A DNA stretch of 64,000 nucleotides from DATMXT01 sp963662765 (GTDB lineage Bacteria; Bacillota; Clostridia; Oscillospirales; Feifaniaceae): positions 172,004 to 236,003 of the forward strand of contig CAXXUP010000005.1 in NCBI GenBank assembly GCA_963662765.2, in the 5' to 3' direction. The translations under genes were made by a program, and so were the position numbers. Below the pieces are notes generated by a model. The model was not told where the DNA came from, did not search any database, and saw only the letters and a list, made by a program, of their open reading frames with translations. Shown one piece after another: positions 34,605 to 42,332 of this stretch (the stretch's first letter is position 1; every line of letters begins with the position of its first letter).

Positions 34605-35132
34605 CTATATTTCAAGAATATAGTCCTTGCACAAGAAGTGTTTTATTCCGCTCAGGCTGTCGTAAGCAGCGTCTCCCACGTATTGAAAACCGAGTTTCTC
34701 GATGACCCTCTGCGACCGCACATTTTCCACTGCGTGGCGGCAGAAAAACCGCCGCTGTGAAAGCGAAGCCATGGCAAATTCAAGTATGGCCTAGCTGGCC
34801 TCTGTGGCGTAGCCCACTCCCCAAGAGCTTTTCATAAAATTATAACCGAGCTCAAAGCAGCCGTGTGCCGGCACAAAGGCGATGCCTACCGAACCGATGA
34901 GCAGTCCCGTCTCCTTGAGGACGACACCCCACACATAGCTTGTATCGCTTTCAAGCGAGGCTTCCATGTCCGTCAGCCACGCCACCGTGTCCCGGACGCT
35001 CTCGTGCAGCTCCCACACCATAAACCGCGCCACGTCGGGGTCACTCGTCCAGCTCGCGTAGATATGGGGGGCGTCGGCTACGGTCAGGGGGCGCAGCGCG
35101 AGGCGCTCTGTCTCGATAGTCGGTGTTCTCAT
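34605..35132 (-). pseudogene. GNAT-family N-acetyltransferase with an in-frame amber stop
   Basis: Resembles RimJ/RimL-type ribosomal or small-molecule N-acetyltransferases (starts MRTPTIETERLALRPL, contains FELGYNFMKSSWGVGYATEA). A TAG codon (34791-34793) follows GYATEAS, where the family continues. The same frame then runs on for 59 codons with clear homology (AILEFAM, CRHAVENVRSQRVIEKLGF) to a stop at 34605. The reassembled length of 175 residues is typical. The truncated 113-residue product would lack part of the acetyl-CoA site. The start overlaps nrdJ closely (stop TGA then ATATG), suggesting coupling. Confidence 0.82.
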
Positions 35133-35133
35133 A

Positions 35134-37389
35134 TCAGCCACACTTGCTGTATCCGCAGTTGCGGCAGATGACACATCCGCCCTCGTGAGTCACCTTGGCA
35201 CCGCACTCGGGACAAAAACGGATGGATTCGCTCTCGTCCATATGGGACGGCTCGGCGATGGGCATAGTTCCGCCGTAGTGTTCAATCTCATCCCCATTGT
35301 TGTCTTTGTACTTCAGCACCTTTGTGATGACTCTCGCAATCGCGTCGGGGCAGGAAGTGGCCTGCATGCCGCTTTGCCGGATGGTCGATGGGCACCGGAT
35401 GCCCTGTAGCTGCTCGATGATGGCCGACGGCTCAATGCCCGACCGCAGCGCCATGGAGATGAGCCTAGACGTGGCCTCGCTTTGAGACGGGCATCCACCG
35501 TGGCGTCCGGTGTTGGTGAAAACCTCCACAAGGCCTGCGTCGTCGTAGTTGACCGTGATGTACAGCTTTCCGCAGCCGATCTTCATGCGCTCGGTGAAGC
35601 CGATGGTCACATCGGGGCGGCTGCGCGGCTGGATGGTGGCGGGCTTTGCCTGCTCGGGCACAGGAGTGCCCTCCCCCTTGTTGACTTTGCCCACATTTAG
35701 AACCTGCTCGCTGCGGCTTCCGTCTCTGTAAATCGTGACGCCCTTGCAGCCGAGTTTATAGGCCAGCCGGTAGACCTCGTCGACATCCTGTTTTGTGGCG
35801 GAGCTCCCGAAGTTGACGGTCTTGGACACCGCATTGTCGACGTGCTCCTGGAAGGCCGCCTGCATGCGGATATGATATTCGGGGCTGACCTCATGGGCCG
35901 AGACGAAGACGCGGCGGATGTCTTCCGGAAGCTCCTCGATGTGGGCGAGATGCCCCTCTTTGGCAATTTTCTTCATGAGCTCGTCGCTGTACAGTCCGCG
36001 CTTTTCAAGCTCTGCTTTCAAGATGGGGTTGACTTCGATCATCTCGGTGCCGTCCATGACATTGCGGACATAGACATATGCGAAGACCGGTTCGACGCCG
36101 GAGGAGCAATTGGCGATAATCGAAAGGGTGCCGGTCGGCGCGATGGTCGTGATCGTCGCGTTGCGCATGGGCTCCCCGCCATGGAAAATGCTCTTGTCGA
36201 AGGCCGGAAAGCTGCCCCGCTCCTTCGCGAGCTGACGGCTCATTCGCTTGCCTCTGGCGTCGATGAAGGCCATCAGTTCCGAGGCGAGCGCGACGCCCTC
36301 CTCGCTGTTGTAAGGAATGCCAAGCAAAAGCAGCATATCGGCAAAGCCCATGACCCCGAGCCCAATTTTGCGGGAGGCCTTGGTGGTCTCATCGATGATG
36401 CTGATCGGATATTTATTCGCGTCGATGACATTGTCAAGGAAGTGCACCGCGTCGTCGACAATCTCGCCCAGCTGGTCGTAATTGATCCGATAATCCCCCT
36501 CAAACTCGTCGAGCACCGTTACAAGGTTGATGGAGCCGAGGTTGCAGCTCTCGTAAGGCAGAAGCGGCTGCTCGCCGCAGGGGTTGGTCGACTCGATCTC
36601 CCCCATGCCCGGCACCGTGTTGGCGGCATTGAGCCGGTCGAGGAAAATGATACCGGGCTCTCCGGTCTGCCATGCGGCCGAGACAATCTTATCGTAGACC
36701 TCACGGGCCGGAAGCTCCCTCACCGGCGTCTTGTAACGGGGGTGAATGAGGCTGTAGGGCTTGTCCGCTTCGACAGCTGCCATAAACGCCTCGGTGATTC
36801 CGACCGAAATATTAAAGTTCGTGATCTCCGTCGTCGTCTGCTTGCAGTCGATGAACTCGAGGATGTCAGGGTGGTCGATCCGCAGGATGCCCATGTTGGC
36901 ACCCCGTCTCGTTCCGCCCTGCTTGACGGCGTCGGTGGCCATGTTGAAGACCCGCATAAAGCTGACCGGTCCCGACGCGACTCCGCCGGTGGTGCGTACC
37001 GTGTCCCCCTTTGGGCGCAGCCGTGAAAACGACATGCCGGTTCCGCCGCCCGATTTATGAATTAAGGCCGCATGTTTGACCGAATCGAATATTCCCTCCA
37101 TGCTGTCCTCAACGGGCAGCACAAAACAGGCCGAGAGCTGGCCTAATGGCCGCCCGGCATTCATGAGCGTCGGAGAGTTTGGTAAAAACTCCAAATCTGT
37201 CATGCGCTTGTAAAGCCGCTCTTCCAGGGCCCCCGTATCGGCGGTGGCATCATAGTTTTTGTCCACTGCCGCAATGGTTTTCGCCACCCGGTGAAAAAGT
37301 CCTTCAACGGTTTCGATGATGCGGCCTGTCTCCTCTTTGGCCAGATAGCGTTTCTCCAGCACGATTCTGGCATTATCTGTAATCTTCAA
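35134..37389 (-). CDS. nrdJ: Adenosylcobalamin-dependent ribonucleotide reductase (class II)
   Basis: Reduces ribonucleotides to deoxyribonucleotides using coenzyme B12, with or without oxygen. The 751 residues carry STNPCGEQPLLPYESCNLGSIN (active-site cysteine and neighbouring loop), the barrel block GLGVMGFADML, a TSCPD domain in the C-terminal part, and a terminal zinc-ribbon of cysteine pairs (CPECG, CVICRNCG). The start is TTG at 37389: GGGGAGG lies 8 bases upstream, the family start KITDNARIVLEKRYL follows, and the promoter -10 at 37426 excludes the upstream ATG. NrdR is encoded at the left end of the window. Confidence 0.97.
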   Translation of the reverse strand: MKITDNARIVLEKRYLAKEETGRIIETVEGLFHRVAKTIAAVDKNYDATADTGALEERLYKRMTDLEFLPNSPTLMNAGRPLGQLSACFVLPVEDSMEGIFDSVKHAALIHKSGGGTGMSFSRLRPKGDTVRTTGGVASGPVSFMRVFNMATDAVKQGGTRRGANMGILRIDHPDILEFIDCKQTTTEITNFNISVGITEAFMAAVEADKPYSLIHPRYKTPVRELPAREVYDKIVSAAWQTGEPGIIFLDRLNAANTVPGMGEIESTNPCGEQPLLPYESCNLGSINLVTVLDEFEGDYRINYDQLGEIVDDAVHFLDNVIDANKYPISIIDETTKASRKIGLGVMGFADMLLLLGIPYNSEEGVALASELMAFIDARGKRMSRQLAKERGSFPAFDKSIFHGGEPMRNATITTIAPTGTLSIIANCSSGVEPVFAYVYVRNVMDGTEMIEVNPILKAELEKRGLYSDELMKKIAKEGHLAHIEELPEDIRRVFVSAHEVSPEYHIRMQAAFQEHVDNAVSKTVNFGSSATKQDVDEVYRLAYKLGCKGVTIYRDGSRSEQVLNVGKVNKGEGTPVPEQAKPATIQPRSRPDVTIGFTERMKIGCGKLYITVNYDDAGLVEVFTNTGRHGGCPSQSEATSRLISMALRSGIEPSAIIEQLQGIRCPSTIRQSGMQATSCPDAIARVITKVLKYKDNNGDEIEHYGGTMPIAEPSHMDESESIRFCPECGAKVTHEGGCVICRNCGYSKCG

Positions 37390-37425
37390 TCGTAGTTCCT
37401 CCCCTATAGGTATCTCACGGCACAT

Positions 37426-37454
37426 ATTGTATAATTTTCCCGGCATGAAGTCAA
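37426..37454 (-). promoter_or_regulatory. Promoter of nrdJ
   Basis: TTGACT (37449-37454) and TACAAT (37426-37431), 17-bp spacing, minus strand. The predicted transcript begins near 37419, between the upstream ATG and the TTG start. No cobalamin riboswitch is seen in the roughly 30-base leader. Confidence 0.75.
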
Positions 37455-37561
37455 TAACGTAGAATATATTGGGTAGGCATTTTTCTACCGTTTACACGAA
37501 ACTTTTCGGAGCATGGAGAATATAATAGCTCTATTGATTACAAATAGAAAGAGTGACCGCT

Positions 37562-37648
37562 ATGATTGACTGCGGAAGGACGATATGTCTGCCCGACATT
37601 GACGATTTAATTTACTCTGAAGAGGACCCGGCGCAAAGTGAAAAGTAG
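37562..37648 (+). CDS. Possible 28-residue small ORF
   Basis: A short acidic peptide (MIDCGRTICLPDIDDLIYSEED and six more residues) in the gap between nrdJ and the TSCPD gene (37390-37749). The upstream AAAGAG is a weak ribosome site and a TATAAT sequence lies about 35 bp upstream without a good -35. It could be real or chance; nothing else is visible in the gap apart from the nrdJ promoter and the hairpin at 37701-37726. Confidence 0.2.
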   Translation: MIDCGRTICLPDIDDLIYSEEDPAQSEK

Positions 37649-37700
37649 GCGCGTCACATGCGCTGCGCCCGGCACGAACAAATGATTCCCGGCATGAAAT

Positions 37701-37726
37701 AAAGGGCGCGGAAAACCGCGCCCTTT
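37701..37726 (-). terminator. Bidirectional hairpin after the TSCPD gene
   Basis: An 11-bp perfect stem (AAAGGGCGCGG/CCGCGCCCTTT, AAAA loop) followed on the minus strand by ATTTC; 24 bp past the TSCPD gene stop. Confidence 0.75.
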
Positions 37727-37749
37727 CATGTAAGATGTGGAGTTTGTAT

Positions 37750-38007
37750 TTATTTGAGCTTGCCTGACAACGCCTGCTCAAGCGCAATTGTCATCTGGTC
37801 CGGGCAGGAGGTGCCTTTGCCATCGCAGTCGACTCCGCGCAGTAGCGCTATGACTTTAACGGCCGGCATTCCTTCGACAAGCCGGGATATCCCCTGCGAG
37901 TTGCCGTCACATCCTCCGTGGAACTGTGCATTGTGGACGATGCCGTCCGTAAGCTCAAATTCAATCAGATAGGAACATACTCCTCGAGGCTCAAAACTGT
38001 ACTTCAT
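37750..38007 (-). CDS. TSCPD domain protein (TIGR03905 type)
   Basis: An 85-residue protein consisting of one TSCPD domain: HGGCDGNSQGISRL, RGVDCDGKGTSCPDQ and a final helix. The domain also occurs at the C-terminus of class II ribonucleotide reductases, including the nrdJ product encoded next to it on the same strand. GGGAGGG precedes the ATG. The function of the free-standing form is unknown; an accessory role to NrdJ is an inference from domain and position. Confidence 0.9.
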   Translation of the reverse strand: MKYSFEPRGVCSYLIEFELTDGIVHNAQFHGGCDGNSQGISRLVEGMPAVKVIALLRGVDCDGKGTSCPDQMTIALEQALSGKLK

Positions 38008-38070
38008 TCGTCTGATCCCTCCCTATGTCGAGCATAGTATATCCGCCGGAAATGCGGTTTGTCAACCCTC

Positions 38071-38099
38071 TTGTAATGTGCCGGTATAAATGCTAAACT
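38071..38099 (+). promoter_or_regulatory. Promoter of the pyridoxamine kinase-queH unit
   Basis: TTGTAA (38071-38076) and TAAACT (38094-38099) with 17-bp spacing, ending just before GGAGGGAG and the ATG at 38119. Confidence 0.55.
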
Positions 38100-38118
38100 T
38101 TATGCAGGAGGGAGCGCC

Positions 38119-38973
38119 ATGTCTTTTTCTTTGTCCCCGCTGCCCCGGGTGGCGGCAATCCACGACATATCCGGCTTTGGCCGCTGTGCCCTGACTGTGA
38201 TCATCCCGGCGATGTCGGCTCTCGGTATTCAGGTCTGCCCGGTCCCGACCGCTGTGCTTTCAACCCACACCGGCGGCTTTACCGGCTTTGTTTTCCGCGA
38301 TCTCTCGGAGGATATCCGGCCGACCTTTGATCACTGGGCGAAACTTGATATCCGTTTTGACTGTATATATTCCGGATTTCTGGGCTCTTTTGAGCAGATA
38401 GGGATCGTGAAATCGGTGCTGGAGGAATATCCCCATCCGGCGATTCATATTGTCGACCCTGTCATGGGGGACGATGGCATACTTTATTCCACCTACACAA
38501 GGCAGATGGCCGAGAACATGCGGGTGCTGATTGGCATGGCCGACCTTGTCACCCCCAACTTCACCGAGTGTTGCATTTTGACCGGCCGCAAGTTTTCGGA
38601 GGGGCCCATCGACGAGGAAGAGGCCGTGCGGTGCGTCAAGGAGCTTGCGGGACTTGGCGCTAAAACGGGCGTCCTGACCGGTCTGCGCATCAAAGAGGGC
38701 TATGTTACAAACCTCGCCTATGAGAGCGAAACCGGCAAGATCACAACCACCCTATGCCCCCGGCTTCCCGGCAGCTACCCCGGGACCGGAGATCTGTTCA
38801 CCTGCGTCCTTGGTGGGCTTCGCATCATCGGGTATCCGCTTGACAAAGCGCTGAAGCTGACGACCGAATATCTGTCTGAAACCATTGAACTTACGGGACG
38901 GCTGGGCACGCCCATTCGCGAGGGCGTCGCCCTTGAGCGCACCTTGCCCTCTCTTATGGGACTTAGAAAATGA
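38119..38973 (+). CDS. Pyridoxamine/pyridoxal kinase (PdxY/PdxK-like)
   Basis: PfkB-fold kinase that phosphorylates B6 vitamers in salvage of PLP. The 284 residues include the N-terminal HDISGFGRCALTV, the substrate block TGGFTGF, VDPVMGDDGILY and the catalytic aspartate region PGTGDLFTCVL. GGAGGGAG precedes the ATG. It overlaps queH in an ATGA junction. The family is distinguished from ThiD by the HDISGFG start. Confidence 0.93.
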   Translation: MSFSLSPLPRVAAIHDISGFGRCALTVIIPAMSALGIQVCPVPTAVLSTHTGGFTGFVFRDLSEDIRPTFDHWAKLDIRFDCIYSGFLGSFEQIGIVKSVLEEYPHPAIHIVDPVMGDDGILYSTYTRQMAENMRVLIGMADLVTPNFTECCILTGRKFSEGPIDEEEAVRCVKELAGLGAKTGVLTGLRIKEGYVTNLAYESETGKITTTLCPRLPGSYPGTGDLFTCVLGGLRIIGYPLDKALKLTTEYLSETIELTGRLGTPIREGVALERTLPSLMGLRK

Positions 38974-39485
38974 AGAAACTGCTGCTGCATGCCTGCTGCG
39001 CCCCTTGCTCCACCGCCGTCATCGAACGGCTGCAGGGAGCATACGACCTGACGGTTTTTTTCTACAACCCCTGCATTGAACCCACTGAAGAATATCTGCA
39101 CAGACTTGGGGAGCTCGAGCGGCTGCTCGGTTATTTAAGCATACCACTCATCGCAGGAGAATATGACCCCGGCAGCTATCTTGCGGCCGTTTACGGACTT
39201 GAAGGCGAGCCGGAAGGCGGTGCGCGGTGCGCCGTCTGCTTTGAACAGCGCCTTTCGGCCGCTGCCGCCCTGCCAGGCTTTGACCTTGTCACGACGACCC
39301 TGACCGTCAGTCCCCATAAAAATGCCGCCCTTATCAATCAGATCGGCAATAAGCTCTGCGGTGACCGGTGGCTTTGGAGCGATTTCAAAAAACAAAACGG
39401 TTATCTTCGGTCGATCGAACTCTCAAAGCAATATGGGCTTTATCGTCAGAATTTTTGCGGCTGCAGGTTCTCGGTGCGGGGTTGA
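38970..39485 (+). CDS. queH: Epoxyqueuosine reductase QueH
   Basis: Catalyses the last step of queuosine synthesis in tRNA, replacing cobalamin-dependent QueG in many Firmicutes. The 171 residues show the cysteine pairs that bind an iron-sulfur cluster and metal: HACCAPCST at the N-terminus, RCAVCFEQRL in the middle and FCGCRFS at the C-terminus, plus YNPCIEPTEEY. Translationally coupled to the kinase gene. Its stop lies inside the promoter of the following tRNA gene. Confidence 0.95.
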   Translation: MKKLLLHACCAPCSTAVIERLQGAYDLTVFFYNPCIEPTEEYLHRLGELERLLGYLSIPLIAGEYDPGSYLAAVYGLEGEPEGGARCAVCFEQRLSAAAALPGFDLVTTTLTVSPHKNAALINQIGNKLCGDRWLWSDFKKQNGYLRSIELSKQYGLYRQNFCGCRFSVRG

Positions 39486-39510
39486 CAAGCAGCCCCTCGC
39501 TTGCTATAAT
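39482..39510 (+). promoter_or_regulatory. Consensus promoter of tRNA-Gly
   Basis: TTGACA (39482-39487) and TATAAT (39505-39510), perfect hexamers with 17-bp spacing, 12 bp before the tRNA 5' end. Confidence 0.9.
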
Positions 39511-39522
39511 AACAGGGCAATT

Positions 39523-39598
39523 GCGGATGTAGCTCATCTGGTAGAGCGCGACCTTGCCAAGGTCGAGGTAGCGAGTTCGAGCCTCGTCATCCGCTCCA
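39523..39598 (+). tRNA. tRNA-Gly (anticodon GCC)
   Basis: A 76-nt cloverleaf with encoded CCA. Acceptor GCGGATG pairs with CATCCGC, discriminator T, then CCA. The anticodon arm is CGACC-TTGCCAA-GGTCG with anticodon GCC, and the T arm contains GTTCGAG. Flanked by its own promoter and terminator, so it is a single-gene unit. Confidence 0.97.
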
Positions 39599-39600
39599 AA

Positions 39601-39638
39601 ACGACCGCCCTGTATACAGGGCGGTCGTTATTTTTTTT
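39601..39638 (+). terminator. Terminator of tRNA-Gly
   Basis: A 12-bp perfect stem (ACGACCGCCCTG/CAGGGCGGTCGT, loop TATA) followed by TATTTTTTTT, two bases after the tRNA. Confidence 0.95.
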
Positions 39639-39640
39639 CG

Positions 39641-39787
39641 GGGCGTGCCACGCGCAGGCCGGTCGGCATATCGGTCGGGCGTGCCGCACCCCTAAAGGGC
39701 GGCCGGCGGTGGCCGTAACCCCTCAAGCGACCTGCCGGCGGGGCGCTTGAGGCATCGGCACGCAAATCTGTAAGGAGGGAACATGTT
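39641..39787 (+). other. GC-rich structured stretch upstream of the cysteine hydrolase gene
   Basis: Nested pairing is visible: CGTGCCG (39680-39686) with CGGCACG (39756-39762) encloses CCTCAAGCG (39721-39729) with CGCTTGAGG (39744-39752) and smaller stems (GGCC pairs, CCCTAAAGGG). GGCGTGCC is repeated at 39642-39649 and 39678-39685. I recognise no riboswitch class and no promoter in it. AAGGAGGG follows, then ATG-TTA-TGA overlapping the true start at 39788. Confidence 0.4.
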
Positions 39788-40333
39788 ATGAAAACCGCAC
39801 TGATCCTGGTCGACATTCAAAACGACTATTTCCCCGGCGGAAAAAGCGAGCTTTACGAGGCAGACGATGCAGCCCGTGCAGCGCGGGAAATTCTCGACAT
39901 CTTCCGCACCCATGCATGGCCCGTCTTCCACATTCGGCACATCGCCGAGGGCGGCAGTGCGACATTTTTCCTGCCGGGCACCCCCGGGAGCGAAACGGCG
40001 AAAATCGTATCCTCTCTTCCGACCGAGGAGACTTTCATCAAACACAGTCCGAACAGCTTTATCGGCACGCCGCTCGGTGCCGCTTTGACGGGACTTCGTG
40101 TCGAGCGGGTGGTCATTGCTGGAATGATGTCCCACATGTGTATCGATTCCACCACCAGGGCCGCCAGCGAGCTGGGTTACGAGGTGCTGCTCGTTCACGA
40201 CGCCTGTACGACAAAGGCCCTCACATTTCATGGCGAAGTTATACCCGCCTCGCAGGTGCATGCCGCCTTCATGGCAGCGCTTGGCGCGTTTGCAAAAGTG
40301 GTATCTTTGGAAGAACTCATAGAGTTACTCTGA
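39788..40333 (+). CDS. Isochorismatase-family cysteine hydrolase
   Basis: A 181-residue hydrolase of the nicotinamidase/isochorismatase superfamily. The triad is seen as Asp9 in LVDIQNDY, a lysine in TFIKHSPN, and the nucleophilic cysteine in GMMSHMCIDST; the cis-peptide neighbour precedes it. No secretion signal. The ribosome site AAGGAGGG sits before a two-codon ATG-TTA-TGA that overlaps the real ATG. It lies 32 bp upstream of the oxidase gene and is probably co-transcribed with it. The substrate cannot be told from sequence. Confidence 0.92.
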   Translation: MKTALILVDIQNDYFPGGKSELYEADDAARAAREILDIFRTHAWPVFHIRHIAEGGSATFFLPGTPGSETAKIVSSLPTEETFIKHSPNSFIGTPLGAALTGLRVERVVIAGMMSHMCIDSTTRAASELGYEVLLVHDACTTKALTFHGEVIPASQVHAAFMAALGAFAKVVSLEELIELL

Positions 40334-40365
40334 CAGTTTTTATCATCGACAATAAGGAGAACGCA

Positions 40366-41367
40366 ATGGATTACAAAGAACTCATGGCAAATGCCCGCAG
40401 TGAGATGGGCCCCTACTGCAAGGCCTGTGCCCAGTGCGATGGCAAGGCCTGCCGCGGCGTCTTCCCGGGACCCGGGTCACTCGGCAGCGGCGACGTCGCC
40501 ATGCGTAACTTCGACAAGTGGAAAGAGATACGCCTTCACATGGACACGATCCACGAGGATCGACCGGTCGGCATCCATACGACGCTCTGCGGCAGACGGT
40601 TCGAGTACCCTTTCTATGCCGGCCCGACCGGCGGCATTCGGATGCACTACGGCGAAAAGTATGATGATGTCAGCTACAACACTGTAATGGTCGAGACCTG
40701 TGCAGCCTTGGGAACCGTGGCTTTTACCAACGACACCATCGACAACAGCATCGAGGGTATCAAAAAGGCTCATGGCGTCGGCATTCCCGCCATGATCCCC
40801 TACGATTTCGAGACCATGGAGCAGCGCATCGCCCGCATCCATGAGTCCGGTGCCTATGCGATGGCCATGGCCATCGACTCTCAGGGACTCCCCTATTTCA
40901 AGAAAAATCACGAGGCTAAGTTCATCACGAAAGAGCAGCTGGCCGAGGTCATTAAAATGGCGAATATGCCCTTCATCGTCAAAGGCATCATGACGCCACA
41001 AGGCGCCGCCAAGGCCGTTGAGGCCGGTGCGACCGCCATTGTCGTCTCAAACCACGGCGGCCGGGTGCTCGATCAGTGCATGTCGACGGCGGAGGTGCTG
41101 CCGGGTATCGTATCTGCCGTGGCCGGTGCCGTGCCGGTACTGGTCGACGGCGGAATCCGCTCGGGTGCCGATATCTTCAAGGCTTTTGCGCTGGGCGCCA
41201 AGGGTGTGCTCATCTGCCGGCCCTTCGTCACGGCCGTCTACGGCGGCGGACCGGACGGAATTCGCTTCTATATTGAGAAGTTGGCCGACGAACTGAAATA
41301 TGCCATGTGGATGTGCGGCGCTTTGACGCTCGACGAGATCAGCCGCGACATGGTCTATGTGCCCTGA
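40366..41367 (+). CDS. FMN-dependent alpha-hydroxy-acid oxidizing protein
   Basis: TIM-barrel flavoenzyme of the lactate oxidase/glycolate oxidase family, 333 residues. FMN and substrate motifs include YPFYAGPTGG, PFIVKGI, the catalytic histidine in VVSNHGGRVLDQ, and VLVDGGIRSGADIFKA. The N-terminus adds a four-cysteine motif (Cys18, 21, 24 and 29: YCKACAQCDGKAC) not typical of classical lactate oxidases but seen in anaerobe members as far as I know. AAGGAG precedes the ATG; the open frame upstream is a shadow of the previous gene. Confidence 0.9.
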   Translation: MDYKELMANARSEMGPYCKACAQCDGKACRGVFPGPGSLGSGDVAMRNFDKWKEIRLHMDTIHEDRPVGIHTTLCGRRFEYPFYAGPTGGIRMHYGEKYDDVSYNTVMVETCAALGTVAFTNDTIDNSIEGIKKAHGVGIPAMIPYDFETMEQRIARIHESGAYAMAMAIDSQGLPYFKKNHEAKFITKEQLAEVIKMANMPFIVKGIMTPQGAAKAVEAGATAIVVSNHGGRVLDQCMSTAEVLPGIVSAVAGAVPVLVDGGIRSGADIFKAFALGAKGVLICRPFVTAVYGGGPDGIRFYIEKLADELKYAMWMCGALTLDEISRDMVYVP

Positions 41368-41379
41368 CCTGAAAGTTAA

Positions 41380-41414
41380 AAAAAGTCCTCTGTCGTTTTG
41401 ACAGAGGACTTTTT
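41380..41414. terminator. Bidirectional terminator between the oxidase gene and degV
   Basis: A 15-bp stem (AAAAAGTCCTCTGTC/GACAGAGGACTTTTT, loop GTTTT) with A and T runs on the two sides, between convergent genes. Confidence 0.92.
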
Positions 41415-41424
41415 CGTTTTTCTC

Positions 41425-42261
41425 TTAAAATGCGGTCAGCACGCCGCCTTTTCCGGCATACATGGCGGATAGGCCGCCCATACCGGAAAGCACGATTTTT
41501 TTGAAGTTATAGCGCTCCTCAGCGAGCACCTTAAGGTAATTTGCCATATCCGGATTAAAACAGTGGGTGATGACCAGCGTCTTGTCCGACATATCGGTGC
41601 AGCGCTCTCCCATGACTTCAACCAGCCGTTTGATCGTTGCCGCTGTGCCCCGTGCCTTGTCGAGTAAAATGATGTTTCCGTCCCCATCGGACGCAAGCAG
41701 CGGACGGATGTGCAGCGCCGTGACAAACGTGCCGGTGACACGGCTCATACGGCCGTTTTTAACCATATTGGTGACATCCTCCAAAATGAAGAGCGTGCTC
41801 TGCCGCTTGATGTGCGCCTCAACTTTTTCGACGATCTCCTCTTTTGTGCAGCCGGCATTCGCAAGTGTTTCAATGAGCAGTGCAATCGTGACCTGTCCCG
41901 GAGAAGCGCTCTTGGAATCGAACACATAGACGTCCGCCTTTTGCCCCTGGTCTTTCGCAAGCGTTATGCCCGCGACGGCCGATGCATAGGAACCCGACAG
42001 TCGAGATGAGAGCGTGACGACAAAGATGGGGTCCTCCCCCGTATAGTGCGACGCATACTCCGCCGGTGCTGGGCATCCCGAGCGCATGGCCCCTTTATAG
42101 GCCACCATGTCCTCGACAAAGCCCTTGGCGTCGAGTTTATCGTCGTCAATATAGCTGCGCTCACCCATCAGCATGACAAGCGGAACCTTAACGGCTCCGG
42201 TACGCGCCATCACATCGGGCGTTATGTCGCAGGAGCTGTCCACAACGAGTTTATAGTTCAA
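41425..42261 (-). CDS. DegV family fatty-acid-binding protein
   Basis: A 278-residue DegV protein, the fatty-acid-binding partner (FakB type) of the FakA kinase system. Seen are the N-terminal VVDSSCDI, the lipid-contact block TLSSRLSGSYASA and FDSKSASPGQ, and the C-terminal LSGMGGLSAMYAGKGGVL. No fakA gene is in the window. The start is TTG at 42261 with AGGGATAATA upstream. Confidence 0.94.
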   Translation of the reverse strand: MNYKLVVDSSCDITPDVMARTGAVKVPLVMLMGERSYIDDDKLDAKGFVEDMVAYKGAMRSGCPAPAEYASHYTGEDPIFVVTLSSRLSGSYASAVAGITLAKDQGQKADVYVFDSKSASPGQVTIALLIETLANAGCTKEEIVEKVEAHIKRQSTLFILEDVTNMVKNGRMSRVTGTFVTALHIRPLLASDGDGNIILLDKARGTAATIKRLVEVMGERCTDMSDKTLVITHCFNPDMANYLKVLAEERYNFKKIVLSGMGGLSAMYAGKGGVLTAF

Positions 42262-42332
42262 TATTATCCCTGCCTTTTATTTAGGGTCGTAACCCTTGTT
42301 GCCCCGGCTTCTTTGGGCCGTTTCCCGCAAAA

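Noticed and set aside
37390..37460. Cobalamin riboswitch or NrdR boxes before the B12-dependent nrdJ
   Set aside because: The leader is only about 30 bases long and holds no B12-box-like sequence, and no 16-bp NrdR palindrome is seen around the promoter.
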